NCBI GenBank assembly: GCA_021732285.1
Contig: JAKFVH010000297.1
Span: forward strand, 1 to 54,848
Direction of reading: 5' to 3'
DNA length: 54,848 bases
Origin: Reyranella sp.
GTDB lineage: Bacteria; Pseudomonadota; Alphaproteobacteria; Reyranellales; Reyranellaceae
Shown here: positions 17,492 to 25,476 of the stretch, piece after piece
Numbering within the stretch: position 1 is the first letter of the stretch
Layout: each line of letters begins with the position of its first letter
Notes under the pieces: generated by a model
Seen by the model: only the letters and a program-made list of their open reading frames with translations
Databases searched by the model: none
What the model was told of the DNA's origin: nothing
Made by a program: the position numbers and the translations under genes

Positions 17492-17853
17492 GCAAGAAGA
17501 TCCTGGTCGTCGAGGATACCGAGGACAATCGCCAGATCCTGCGCGATCTTTTGGGCATGGCGGGCTACGAGATGGTCGAGGCGCACGACGGCGCCGAAGG
17601 CGTCGCCAAGGCGACCGAGCACAAGCCCGACCTGATCCTGATGGACATCCAGATGCCGGTGATGGACGGCTACGAGGCGACGCGGCGCATCAAGGCCGAT
17701 CCGGCGCTGACCAGCATTCCGATCATCGCCGTGACGTCCTATGCGCTCTCCGGCGACGAGCAAAAGGCGCGCGCCGCGGGATGCGACGGGTATATCGCCA
17801 AGCCGTACAGCCCCCGCCAGATGCTGGCCAAGGTGCGCGAGGTTATTGGGTGA
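17488..17853 (+). CDS. Single-domain response regulator (CheY/DivK-like)
   Basis: 121 residues, receiver domain only. The acidic pocket is VVEDTED (about 8-14), the phosphoacceptor is Asp53 in LILMDIQMP, the conserved Thr/Ser is in AVTSYAL and the Lys is in YIAKPYSP. It starts within the kinase stop codon (ATGA), so it is the obvious partner of that kinase. Without an output domain it must act through protein-protein contact or a phosphorelay, possibly towards the receiver-cyclase encoded downstream. Confidence 0.95.
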   Translation: MSKKILVVEDTEDNRQILRDLLGMAGYEMVEAHDGAEGVAKATEHKPDLILMDIQMPVMDGYEATRRIKADPALTSIPIIAVTSYALSGDEQKARAAGCDGYIAKPYSPRQMLAKVREVIG

Positions 17854-17888
17854 ACGCGATGAAGGGAGCATCGTCACTACCACCACCA

Positions 17889-17996
17889 CCTCACCCTGAG
17901 GAGCGCACGAAGTGCGCGTCTCGAAGGGTGGGCCACAGACCCGTCGGTTGCCCACCCTTCGAGACGCGGCCCTGCGGGCCGCTCCTCAGGGTGAGG
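17889..17996. repeat. Large cruciform-type intergenic repeat (type C)
   Basis: Outer arms CCTCACCCTGAGGAGC and its complement, then GCGTCTCGAAGGGTGGGC and its complement, with small hairpins between them. Elements of this form are common in Bradyrhizobium-like genomes. It fills most of the gap between the response regulator and the cyclase gene and may attenuate or stabilise the operon mRNA. Confidence 0.85.
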
Positions 17997-18021
17997 TTGA
18001 GCTTTGTTTCTCGGCCCCCTG

Positions 18022-19116
18022 ATGCGTAACCCCGCGCGCATCCTGGTCGTCGACGATGTTGCCGACAATGTCGAGATCCTGCGCATGCGGCTTTCCTCGC
18101 TGGGCTACGAGGTGGTCGTGGCCGAGGACGGCGAGCAGGCGCTGGCCCGCGTGCGCGACGACCTGCCCGACCTGGTGCTGCTCGACATCATGATGCCCAA
18201 GATCGATGGGCTGGAAGTCGTGCGCCGCCTCAAGGCCGATACGAGCCTGCCCTTCATCCCGGTGATCCTGGTCACGGCCAAGGCCAGCCCCAAGGACGTC
18301 GTGGCCGGCCTCGATGCCGGCGGCGACGACTACCTCACCAAGCCGATCGAGCACGGCGCGCTGGTCGCCCGCGTGCGCGCCATGCTGCGCATCAAGGCAT
18401 TGCACGACGAGGTGCAGGCGCTGAACAAGGACCTCGAGGCCAAGGTCGCCGCGCAGGTCGGCGAGCTGGAGCGCGTCGGCCGGCTGCGCCGCTTCCTCGC
18501 GCCGCAGCTTGCCCAGGCCATCGTCTCGTCAGGCGACGAGGGCGTTTTAGGCAACCATCGCCGCGAGATCGTCGCGCTGTTCTGCGACCTGCGCGGCTTC
18601 ACCGCCTTCTCCGAGACCTCGGAGCCCGAGGACATCATGCAGCTGCTGGCCGAATATCACGGCGCGCTGGGTCCGCTGATCCGCACCTACGAAGGCACGC
18701 TCGACCGTTTCACCGGCGACGGCATGATGGTGTTCTTCAACGATCCGCTGCCCTGCCCCGACGCACCCGAACGCGCGAGCAAACTTGCCCTCGAGATGCG
18801 CGATGCGGTGGCGAAGCTCGGCGAGACCTGGCGCAAGCGCGGCCATCGGCTGGGCTTCGGCATCGGCATGGCGCAGGGCTACGCCACCCTGGGCCGCATC
18901 GGCTTCGAGGACCGCTTCGACTACACGGCGATCGGCGCCGTCATCAATCTGGCGGCGCGCTTGTGCGCCGAGGCTGCGGACGGCCAGGTGCTGGTGAGCG
19001 GCCGCCTGGCGGCCGCGGCCGAGGCGGTGGCCGAAATCGAGGAGCTGGGCGAGCGCCAGCTCAAGGGCATGGCACGACCTGTAGGGGTCTCGTGCCTCAG
19101 GACCCTCAAGACTTAA
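18022..19116 (+). CDS. Receiver domain-class III nucleotide cyclase
   Basis: 364 residues. The receiver is at about 1-125 (VVDDVADN, phosphoacceptor Asp55 in LVLLDIMMP, KPIEHGALV), then a coiled linker, then a class III cyclase at about 180-355. Catalytic features are present: metal-binding Asp189 in FCDLRGFTAF and Asp233 in FTGDGMMVFF, and the transition-state pair Asn309/Arg313 in VINLAARL. It should make cAMP or cGMP under phosphorylation control. The start is ATG 18022 (MRNPARILVV), not the upstream TTG 18004. It lies 168 bases after the response regulator and is probably in the same transcript as the kinase. Confidence 0.92.
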   Translation: MRNPARILVVDDVADNVEILRMRLSSLGYEVVVAEDGEQALARVRDDLPDLVLLDIMMPKIDGLEVVRRLKADTSLPFIPVILVTAKASPKDVVAGLDAGGDDYLTKPIEHGALVARVRAMLRIKALHDEVQALNKDLEAKVAAQVGELERVGRLRRFLAPQLAQAIVSSGDEGVLGNHRREIVALFCDLRGFTAFSETSEPEDIMQLLAEYHGALGPLIRTYEGTLDRFTGDGMMVFFNDPLPCPDAPERASKLALEMRDAVAKLGETWRKRGHRLGFGIGMAQGYATLGRIGFEDRFDYTAIGAVINLAARLCAEAADGQVLVSGRLAAAAEAVAEIEELGERQLKGMARPVGVSCLRTLKT

Positions 19117-19208
19117 GTCGCCGGAAGAAACCGCGAAATTGGCTTGGAACAACCTCCGGCCGGGAGGCGTTCATCCCGCATGCGCTTCCGGAGAGAAAGG
19201 AGTGACTT

Positions 19209-19493
19209 ATGAGCGACTACATCCCCAATCCGCCCAATCCCGAGCGCGACCCTCGCAACTACGACCGCTACTACGAAGACAATAGCGGCAAGGGCGTGAC
19301 TCTGGTGGTTGGCATCCTGGTGGCGATCGCCCTGGCGGCCGGCCTGATGTTCTTTGCGGGCTCGCCCAGCGAGCGTACCGACCAGGCGCAGCTGCCCGCG
19401 CAGGAACGCACGATGACCCAGCCGGCCACGCCGGCGACCCCTGCTATTCCGCCGGCGGCTCCGGCCCGTCCGGCCGCCAATCCGCAGCAGTAA
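19209..19493 (+). CDS. Small single-pass membrane protein, hypothetical
   Basis: 94 residues: an Asp/Tyr/Pro-rich N-terminus, one membrane helix (about 29-50, VTLVVGILVAIALAAGLMFF) and a Pro/Ala-rich C-terminal tail with PATPATPAIPPAAPARPAA repeats. Ribosome binding site AGAAAGGAG precedes ATG 19209. Function unknown; a strong terminator-like hairpin follows. Confidence 0.85.
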   Translation: MSDYIPNPPNPERDPRNYDRYYEDNSGKGVTLVVGILVAIALAAGLMFFAGSPSERTDQAQLPAQERTMTQPATPATPAIPPAAPARPAANPQQ

Positions 19494-19519
19494 GACCCCC
19501 GAAGGTCTTGGACAAAAAA

Positions 19520-19549
19520 GGCCCGGCCGCGCGAACACGCGGTCGGGCC
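19520..19549 (+). terminator. Rho-independent terminator-like hairpin
   Basis: Arms GGCCCGGCCGCG and CGCGGTCGGGCC (one G-U pair) with a 6-base loop, flanked by AAAAGGCC/GGCCTTTT that can extend the structure. It ends in TTTT and follows the 94-residue membrane protein gene. Confidence 0.75.
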
Positions 19550-19647
19550 GCAAGGCCTTTTGTGTCTCGCCGATTTCGTAGCACGCACCCCGGCGGGCTT
19601 CTCGCGCATCTCATGCAAAGCTGATTTGCTAGTGGCGCGCCCCCAGC

Positions 19648-20085
19648 CTACTTGCCCATCTTGTCGAAGGGCGGCCGCAGGAAGAGCGGCACGCTCACCC
19701 CTTTCACCTCGGCCCGGCTGCGTTCGACGTCCTTGGAGATGCAGCGCCGGTCGAGCGAATCGTCCTTGGCGTCGCGCCCATAGGTGCGCACGGTGCCCAG
19801 CACCATCTGCACCATCTCGGCGCTCTGGCGCGCGCTGGCGCCGGCCGACTTCATCTTCTGCACTGCCTGCTCGAGGTCGGCCTGCAGGCCGGCATAGAGG
19901 AAGGGCACCGTCTCTGTCGAGCCGCGCAGGCAATAGAAGATGAGCGAACGGTCGTCGGCATAGTCACGCGCCGTCATCAGGACCGCGTCGAACTGCACGC
20001 GCTCCAGGGCCGCCTCGGCATGGGCGGCCGGCAGCGTGAGCAGCAGGAAGCCCCCGGCCAGGAAATTCCGGGCTGATCGAATCAT
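19648..20085 (-). CDS. Secreted hypothetical protein
   Basis: 145 residues from ATG 20085. The first 23 residues form a signal peptide (MIRSARNFLAGGFLLLTLPAAHA). The mature part has two cysteines (FYCLRG and RRCIS) and helix-rich sequence; I do not recognise the family. The frame is open further upstream but that part is antisense to the patatin gene and lacks coding character. It follows the patatin gene on the same strand with about 125 bases between them. Confidence 0.75.
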   Translation of the reverse strand: MIRSARNFLAGGFLLLTLPAAHAEAALERVQFDAVLMTARDYADDRSLIFYCLRGSTETVPFLYAGLQADLEQAVQKMKSAGASARQSAEMVQMVLGTVRTYGRDAKDDSLDRRCISKDVERSRAEVKGVSVPLFLRPPFDKMGK

Positions 20086-20210
20086 GTTCGTTCCATTTTG
20101 GACGCTGGCCGCCTGCTTGTCGATCAAGCTGCCCCCGGTACCGTGATGCACCGCTTTGGCAATCGTGTCCGTGGTTTTTCTCACATTCGACAACCACCGC
20201 TGGCAAGTCT

Positions 20211-21134
20211 CTACAAGTAGCGTCGCAGCGTCGGCAACGCTTGCTCGACGCAGGCGCGACCTTCGGCGATCGCCTCCTCGGCGCGGTTGAACTCCATCAG
20301 GCCGATGCTGCGCAGCCGCGGCACCAGCAGCACGTGCGGCGGCTCGCCGGCGAGTCGCGCGCGCGTGATGTGGTCCTGCATGATGTTGATGGCGGTGGCG
20401 AGCACGTCGAAATAGCCTGGCGCCGCCTCGCGCGGCGGCGGGCTTGAGTCGGCCTCGGCCGGCGGGCGCCGCAGCGCGGCCGGCAGGGGCCACTGGCCCA
20501 GCATGCGACGGACGACCTCGCCCGACAGGCGCGACGGCCGGGTCTCGACCGGCGGCTCCGGCTCGGTGAAGCGGCGCCCGACGAGCTCGCCGTTGAGGTT
20601 GACGGCGATGATGACGTCGGCGCCGAGCGCGCGGCAGACCGAGACGGGGATCGGGTTGGAGAGGCCGCCATCGAGCAGCCATCTGTCGTCGAGCCGGGCC
20701 GGGCTGAAGATGCCGGGGATGGCGATCGACGCGCGCACCGCCTCGTGGATCGGCCCCGACTGCAGCCAGATCTCGCGGCCGGTGGCCATGTCGGTGGCGA
20801 CGGCAGCGTAGTGCGTGGCGTAGCTCTCGATCGGCTGGCCGATGCCCATGCCCTGCAGGAACGACATCACCTGGCGACCGCTCATGAGGCCACCACCGGT
20901 CAGGCGCAGGTCGGTGAGCCGCGCGATCGTGCGCCAGGTCGCCGTGCCCGCCCATTGCCTGAGCTCGACAAGGCGGCCCGCGACGTGGGCCGCGCCGACC
21001 AGGGCGCCCATCGACGCGCCGCAGACGATGTCGGGCTGGATGCCGGCCTCGGTCAGCGAATCGATGACGCCGATATGTGCCCAGCCGCGGGCCGAGCCGC
21101 TGCCCAGAGCCAAGCCGATGCGGGGCCGTGTCAT
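20211..21134 (-). CDS. Patatin-like phospholipase (RssA-type)
   Basis: 307 residues. The oxyanion motif GSGSARGWAH (11-20), nucleophile GASMG (Ser41) and the DGG dyad motif in RWLLDGGLSNP (Asp155) are all present. Ser-Asp dyad enzymes of this family hydrolyse acyl chains from phospholipids; small bacterial members like RssA are cytosolic. The C-terminal third, with a Pro-rich stretch around 230-245, is less conserved. The start is ATG 21134, and it is divergent from the zinc-ribbon gene across about 185 bases. Confidence 0.92.
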   Translation of the reverse strand: MTRPRIGLALGSGSARGWAHIGVIDSLTEAGIQPDIVCGASMGALVGAAHVAGRLVELRQWAGTATWRTIARLTDLRLTGGGLMSGRQVMSFLQGMGIGQPIESYATHYAAVATDMATGREIWLQSGPIHEAVRASIAIPGIFSPARLDDRWLLDGGLSNPIPVSVCRALGADVIIAVNLNGELVGRRFTEPEPPVETRPSRLSGEVVRRMLGQWPLPAALRRPPAEADSSPPPREAAPGYFDVLATAINIMQDHITRARLAGEPPHVLLVPRLRSIGLMEFNRAEEAIAEGRACVEQALPTLRRYL

Positions 21135-21319
21135 GGCGCCATCCGGATGGGGAAATGAGGCGAAACGCGGTCAACCAAGCGTCGACATCATAGGCAGAGC
21201 CGCTTCGCCGACACCAGACTGCAGACTGCAGGGACCCTGCGCAACAAACGTCCGCCACATCGTTGACGCGATCTCTGGCGATGATCGTTAGGGGGAGGCA
21301 GAGTAGTCAGGGTGTGGTG

Positions 21320-21517
21320 ATGAGTATTCTAGGTGACCTGCAGGCGGTGGCGGCCAAGCTGTCGCTGCAAGACAACCGTCCGACCTGTGCCTTCTGCGGC
21401 AAGGGCAAGCTTGTCCTGATCGACGAGCGGCCCGACCCGAACTTCGGCGCCCTCGGCGTCTTCGAACAGACGCTGCGCTGCGACGCCGCCGAGTGCGGCA
21501 AGATCACGATCGACTGA
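21320..21517 (+). CDS. Small zinc-ribbon-like protein
   Basis: 65 residues from ATG 21320 (an in-frame start 19 codons upstream is less likely). CAFCGKGKL and CDAAECGK form two Cys knuckles (CxxC...CxxxxC) that could bind zinc. Function unknown; such proteins may bind nucleic acid or protein. It lies alone between divergent and downstream genes. Confidence 0.75.
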   Translation: MSILGDLQAVAAKLSLQDNRPTCAFCGKGKLVLIDERPDPNFGALGVFEQTLRCDAAECGKITID

Positions 21518-21700
21518 TCGGACCTTTCCTTCCTTAGGGCGCGGCGGCGCGAAGAGCGGCCGCTCTCGACGATGCAGCGCTTGTTTAGCGCGGCGTCGCG
21601 GGCGGCTTCACGCTGCAGCTGCGCTGGGCGCGACAGCGGCCATTCCCGCGCAATTAGTGTGCGTTTCTGCAGGTTGCCGCGCGCGACCTTCCGGGGCAGC

Positions 21701-21979
21701 ATGTCGATCATGAGCGAGAGCGTGCACAAGCTCACCAGGCGCATCGACGAGTTGCAGGGCGCAGCGCGCAAGGCGCGGCTGGAGGCCATGCAGCTTGCCG
21801 CCAAGCTGCTCACGACGTCCAACTCCGAGCTGGCCGGTTCGCCGACCAACGCCCCCCGCCAGGGCGAGCTCGCGGCCTTGCGCGCCCGTTACGAAGGGCT
21901 GGTGAGGATCGCCGACGAGGCGCAGGCCCAAATCGACCGGCTGCAGGCCGAGGAACACGAGCGCAAATACTATCGCTGA
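21701..21979 (+). CDS. Hypothetical coiled-coil protein
   Basis: 92 residues from ATG 21701 (or 21710). It is almost entirely helical with heptad-like charged sequence (KLTRRIDELQGAARKARLEAM; DEAQAQIDRLQAEEHE) and a short Ser/Pro-rich break in the middle. The upstream extension of the frame to 21572 is Arg/Ser-rich shadow sequence. Family not recognised. It ends close to or inside the N-terminus of the following phosphotransferase. Confidence 0.65.
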   Translation: MSIMSESVHKLTRRIDELQGAARKARLEAMQLAAKLLTTSNSELAGSPTNAPRQGELAALRARYEGLVRIADEAQAQIDRLQAEEHERKYYR

Positions 21980-22046
21980 CCAGCCACCTCCGCTGCACAA
22001 GGTAGCCGAGGCGAGCTATCTCACTGAGGCGCTGCAGCGTTTCGGC

Positions 22047-23042
22047 GTGCTGGGCGATGGCCGTGTCGTCTCGGTCGAGGCCGAGGCGCCGCGCGACCAG
22101 CTCCTGTCGCGCATCGTGCGATTGCGGCTCGCTTACGAAGGAGCTGCCGTGAAGGCGCCGCGGTCGCTGATCCTGAAGATCGGGCTGCCCGGCGACGCCA
22201 ATGATGGCCCGTTCGTGCACGGCGTCAACGAGGTCGCCTTCTACGCCAAGGTCGCGCCGGCGATGCCCGCAGGCCTGGTGCCGCGCTGCTTCGATTCGGC
22301 CTGGCAGGCCGAGACCCGGCAATGGCACCTGCTGCTGGAAGATCTCAGCGACACGCACGAGATGGCGACGCCGTGGCCGCTGCCGCCCGACGAGAAGATG
22401 TGCGGGCGCATGGTGCAGACACTGGCGCGCTTCCATGCTGCGTGGTGGGACGATCCGCGGCTCGGCGTCGAAGTCGGCGCGCGGTTCGATGCCGAGGCGG
22501 CGCGCCAGGCGATGCAGCGCCATGCCACTTCGTTCGAGCGCTTCGCCGACCACCTGGGCGATCGCCTGTCGCGCGAGCGGCGCCAGCTCTACGAGCGCTT
22601 CTTCGCGTCGGCACCGAGCCTGCAAGCACGCCTGCTGACCTATCGTAACGTCACCCTGGTGCACGGCGACGCCCATGTCTGGAACTGCTTCGTCCCGAAG
22701 GACGGCTCGGACGACCTGCGCTACTTCGACTGGGACACCTGGCGCATCGGCATCGCCTCGGCTGACCTCGCCTACATGATGGCGGTCCACTGGTATCCCG
22801 AACGCCGGCGGCGCCTGGAAGGGACGTTGCTCGACCACTACCACGCGGCCCTGCTCGGCCACGGTGTACAGGGCTATGACCGCGCCGCGCTGGCCGAGGA
22901 CTATCGCCGCTCGGTGCTGATGCATCTCCTCCTGCCGATGCTGCAGATGACGGGCGGCATCCCGCCCTGGGTGTGGTGGAGCCATCTCGAGCGCATCACG
23001 GCAGCCATCGACGATCTCGACTGCCGCGCGCTGCTCGGCTGA
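22047..23042 (+). CDS. Aminoglycoside phosphotransferase/choline kinase-like protein (APH fold)
   Basis: At least 331 residues. The kinase-like APH fold is shown by LVHGDAHVWNCF (catalytic loop, Brenner motif) and RYFDWDTWRIG (metal-binding Asp). The family phosphorylates small molecules or acts on acyl-CoA-linked substrates; the closest pattern is the ecdysteroid-kinase-like group. GTG 22047 is the first canonical start, but protein-like sequence (PLHKVAEASYLTEALQRFG) continues in frame upstream to about 21976, so the true start may be a rare codon overlapping the previous stop. Confidence 0.85.
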   Translation: MLGDGRVVSVEAEAPRDQLLSRIVRLRLAYEGAAVKAPRSLILKIGLPGDANDGPFVHGVNEVAFYAKVAPAMPAGLVPRCFDSAWQAETRQWHLLLEDLSDTHEMATPWPLPPDEKMCGRMVQTLARFHAAWWDDPRLGVEVGARFDAEAARQAMQRHATSFERFADHLGDRLSRERRQLYERFFASAPSLQARLLTYRNVTLVHGDAHVWNCFVPKDGSDDLRYFDWDTWRIGIASADLAYMMAVHWYPERRRRLEGTLLDHYHAALLGHGVQGYDRAALAEDYRRSVLMHLLLPMLQMTGGIPPWVWWSHLERITAAIDDLDCRALLG

Positions 23043-23197
23043 TCAAGCTTTTCCGGACCACGCGCAGCATGCAGCGGGCGAATATTTCGATAGCCCCCTG
23101 ATAATTGGGGCCTTTGAAGCCCACCTACAGACTGGCACGCGCCTGCCTTTGACGGCACGCGCCGTCTGCCCATGCAAAATCGGAAAAGGAGGCTGTG

Positions 23198-23494
23198 ATG
23201 CGCCAGACTCTGCGAACGGCCGTATTGGCTTTGGCTGCAACAGGATTGGCTTCTGTCGCTCAGGCCCAGCAGCTCTCGCCCAAATCGACCTGCGTCAACC
23301 AGTATGCCGATGCCCCGGGCGTGACCGCGATCAAGCTCATTCGCGACGGTTACGAGATCAAGGCAGGATGGCCGGGCGGCCTGTGGCTGCAGAAGAAGCC
23401 GGACACCTTCTTCTGCAATACCGGGCGGCAATTGGATGGTGAGACCTTGTGCTGGACGCTGAATGACCCGGTGAAGGGCGGCCCCTGCCAATAA
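23198..23494 (+). CDS. Small secreted protein, hypothetical
   Basis: 98 residues from ATG 23198, with a perfect AGGAGG site 5 bases upstream of it. The signal peptide is cleaved near SVAQA. The mature part has four cysteines (STCVNQ, FFCNTG, TLCWTL, GPCQ), consistent with two disulfides in the periplasm. Family not recognised. Confidence 0.8.
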   Translation: MRQTLRTAVLALAATGLASVAQAQQLSPKSTCVNQYADAPGVTAIKLIRDGYEIKAGWPGGLWLQKKPDTFFCNTGRQLDGETLCWTLNDPVKGGPCQ

Positions 23495-23498
23495 GCGC

Positions 23499-23756
23499 TC
23501 ACGTAGCATCCGCCGCCAGGGCCTCGGCCAGTTCGTCGGGCGAGACGTTCACGGCCTGGCGCGTGCCGCCGGGCACGGGATCGGCCGGCAGGTAGAGCAA
23601 GGTCTCGGTGCGGCGGAAGGCCGTGAATGACAGGCCGGGAATCTGTTCTTCCTCCGTGATCACCCTATAAGTGCCGGCCGGCTGCGCGCCCTCGAGGGCC
23701 GATAGCGTGAAGGAACGCTGGAACGTGACCGTGGTCACCGTGGTCCGTGTCGACAT
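23499..23756 (-). CDS. Hypothetical protein
   Basis: 85 residues, Thr-rich N-terminus (STRTTVTTVTFQRSF) then beta-type sequence (GTYRVITEEEQIPGLSF) and an acidic tail. Similar short proteins exist in other alphaproteobacteria but I know of no function. The start is ATG 23756, divergent from the transglutaminase gene 38 bases away, so the two could share a regulatory region. Confidence 0.7.
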   Translation of the reverse strand: MSTRTTVTTVTFQRSFTLSALEGAQPAGTYRVITEEEQIPGLSFTAFRRTETLLYLPADPVPGGTRQAVNVSPDELAEALAADAT

Positions 23757-23794
23757 GACTGCCTCCAGCCCAGGGGCGACCCGGGAGTTATCTG

Positions 23795-24682
23795 ATGACC
23801 GTGCTCAATATCCGCCATCGCACGACCTATCGTTATCGCGAGGCCGTGCGGCTGGGACCGCACCGCCTGATGCTGCGGCCGCGCGAAAGTCGCGATGTGC
23901 GCCTGCTCTCGAGCACCCTCGACATGACGCCGACGGCGTCGGTCTCGTGGACCAACGACGTGTTCGGCAATGCCGTTGCCACCGCGGGCTTCGCGGGGCT
24001 GGCCGACGGGCTCACGATCGAAAGCCGGGCCGCGGTCGAGCTCGGCGCCTCGCCCTGGCCGGTGTTCGATATCGCCGCCTCGGCCATCCACTACCCGTTC
24101 TTCTATTCGAGCGAGGAGCGGGCCGATCTCGGGGCGCTGGCGGTGCCGCAGACCTTCGATGCATCGGGCCGGCTCGCCGACTGGGCGCGCGGGTTCGTGC
24201 GCGGCACCCACACCGATACGCTGGCGCTGCTCAAGGACATGGTCGCGGGAGTGGCGGCGGGGATCGGCTACCAGAGCCGCGAGGCGGAGGGCACGCAGAC
24301 GCCCTTGCAGACCATCGATCGCGGCTGGGGCTCGTGCCGCGACTTCGCCGTGCTGTTCGCCGAGGCGGCGCGCTGCCTGGGCTTCGGCGCGCGCATCATA
24401 TCGGGCTATCTCTACAATCCGGATCGCGCGCCGGTCCCGGAAGCATCGGGGCCGGAAGGCTCGGCGTTGGGAGCGGGCTCGACTCATGCGTGGACCGAGA
24501 TCTTCCTGCCAGGTGCGGGCTGGATCACCTTCGATCCGACCAACCGGGCCGTCGGCGGCTACAATCTCATCCCGCTCGCGGTCGGCCGCGTCATCGCCCA
24601 GGTGATGCCGATGACCGGCACCTTCCTGGGCATGACGGATGCCTATCTGGGCATGTCGGTCGATGTCGAGGTCACGCCGTGA
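23795..24682 (+). CDS. Transglutaminase-like cysteine protease-fold protein
   Basis: 295 residues. The N-terminal beta domain (residues 1-85, IRHRTTYRYREAV) is the bacterial transglutaminase-like N domain; the core carries the triad Cys181 (GWGSCRDFA), His231 (STHAWTE) and Asp247 (FDPTN). Bacterial members are usually peptidases or amidases rather than cross-linkers. No signal peptide is seen, so it is probably cytosolic. It ends 11 bp inside the convergent CsbD-like gene. Confidence 0.92.
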   Translation: MTVLNIRHRTTYRYREAVRLGPHRLMLRPRESRDVRLLSSTLDMTPTASVSWTNDVFGNAVATAGFAGLADGLTIESRAAVELGASPWPVFDIAASAIHYPFFYSSEERADLGALAVPQTFDASGRLADWARGFVRGTHTDTLALLKDMVAGVAAGIGYQSREAEGTQTPLQTIDRGWGSCRDFAVLFAEAARCLGFGARIISGYLYNPDRAPVPEASGPEGSALGAGSTHAWTEIFLPGAGWITFDPTNRAVGGYNLIPLAVGRVIAQVMPMTGTFLGMTDAYLGMSVDVEVTP

Positions 24683-24902
24683 GGTTGCGGCCGTTCATCA
24701 GTGCATCGACGTCGCGCTGAGCGGCGACCTTCTCGACGCCGTACTTGGCGACGACCTGGGTGACCAGCTCGTCGTTGGTCTTGAGGTCGGACAGCTCCTG
24801 CTTGGAGAACTTGCTCCACTTGGTGCCGATGGCATCGAGCACCTCGGTGCGCTTGCTGTCCTGCGGGCGTGCATCATTGTTCGTCGCGGGGGCGTTGGAC
24901 AT
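24672..24902 (-). CDS. CsbD-like small stress protein
   Basis: 76 residues, highly charged and helical. The pattern KWSKFSKQELSDLKTNDELV...YGVEKVAAQRDVDAL resembles CsbD-family general stress proteins, with an extra N-terminal linker. ATG 24902 is preceded by AGGAGAC. Its exact role is unknown. It lies in a run of small genes that look stress- or envelope-related. Confidence 0.6.
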   Translation of the reverse strand: MSNAPATNNDARPQDSKRTEVLDAIGTKWSKFSKQELSDLKTNDELVTQVVAKYGVEKVAAQRDVDALMNGRNLTA

Positions 24903-25091
24903 TGTAGTCTCCTGTTGTCGGTTGGCGCACCCTCGAGCGAGGATCGGTCGAGCGGCGCCTTCAACAGATGGGGACGATGTCGCCGAATATAAGTGCGGCA
25001 GCGGACTCTTTATCTTCGGCGCGGGCGATGAATAGGCTCGACATCACCGGCAATGCGGCGCGCGATACATGTGGCCTGAGGAGTTCTGCTC

Positions 25092-25322
25092 ATGGACTCC
25101 AAATCGAAGCCGGGCTGGGGTAGCTGGCTGGTCCTCGGCGTGTTGGTCGGCCTGCTGTGCCTGGCGATCGCCGTGCTCTATGTCAGCTGGGATCCCGAGC
25201 AAAGCGGCGCCATGACGGGCGCGGGTTATGTCGCGATGACGCTGGGCGTCGTGGCCACCCTGGCGCTGGGCGTCGGCCTCATGGCGTTGATGTACTACAG
25301 CAACCGCAGCGGCCGCGACTGA
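25092..25322 (+). CDS. Small two-pass membrane protein
   Basis: 76 residues with two hydrophobic helices (about 12-31 and 45-68), a short periplasmic loop (SWDPEQSGAMTG) and a charged end. A GAGGAG site lies upstream of ATG 25092. Function unknown. A hairpin and the conserved element at 25406-25467 follow it. Confidence 0.8.
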   Translation: MDSKSKPGWGSWLVLGVLVGLLCLAIAVLYVSWDPEQSGAMTGAGYVAMTLGVVATLALGVGLMALMYYSNRSGRD

Positions 25323-25323
25323 C

Positions 25324-25351
25324 GGCACCTGTCCTGAATTGAACAGGTGCC
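25324..25351 (+). terminator. Hairpin after membrane protein gene
   Basis: Perfect 9-bp arms GGCACCTGT/ACAGGTGCC with a 10-base loop start just after the stop of the 76-residue membrane protein. There is no U tract, so termination is uncertain; it may instead be part of the leader of the next small ORF. Confidence 0.5.
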
Positions 25352-25405
25352 CAGCCGCACCGTATTGCTTGGACGCACCTGCACGAAGCGTGTACGACTG
25401 TCCTC

Positions 25406-25467
25406 ACCATCGCCCACAAAGCCTCGGCTTGCGATGGCTGAGAGATGCGTGTGCTCCCGCCCCAGCG
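25406..25467 (+). ncRNA. Conserved hairpin element, copy A (candidate leader RNA)
   Basis: A two-part stem, CCATCGC/GCGATGG (25407-25413 with 25431-25437) stacked on AAGC/GCTT with loop CTCG, has a 5-base bulge on the 5' side. It is followed by a 24-base single-stranded block beginning CTGAGAGA, and ends 9 bases before the ATG of a 29-codon ORF. Copy B at 30682-30741 keeps both stems and 23 of the 24 bases. The plus orientation fits a leader of the ORF that follows. Confidence 0.6.
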
Positions 25468-25476
25468 GAGACACAC

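Noticed and set aside
20086..21258. Upstream extension of the secreted protein frame through the patatin gene
   Set aside because: The extension overlaps the patatin gene in another frame on the same strand and lacks coding character; a signal peptide starts at 20085.
25438..25467. CTGAGAGA string suggesting a TPP riboswitch
   Set aside because: The rest of the THI-box consensus (ACCCTT...GAACCTGATCTGG) is absent and neither downstream ORF relates to thiamine.
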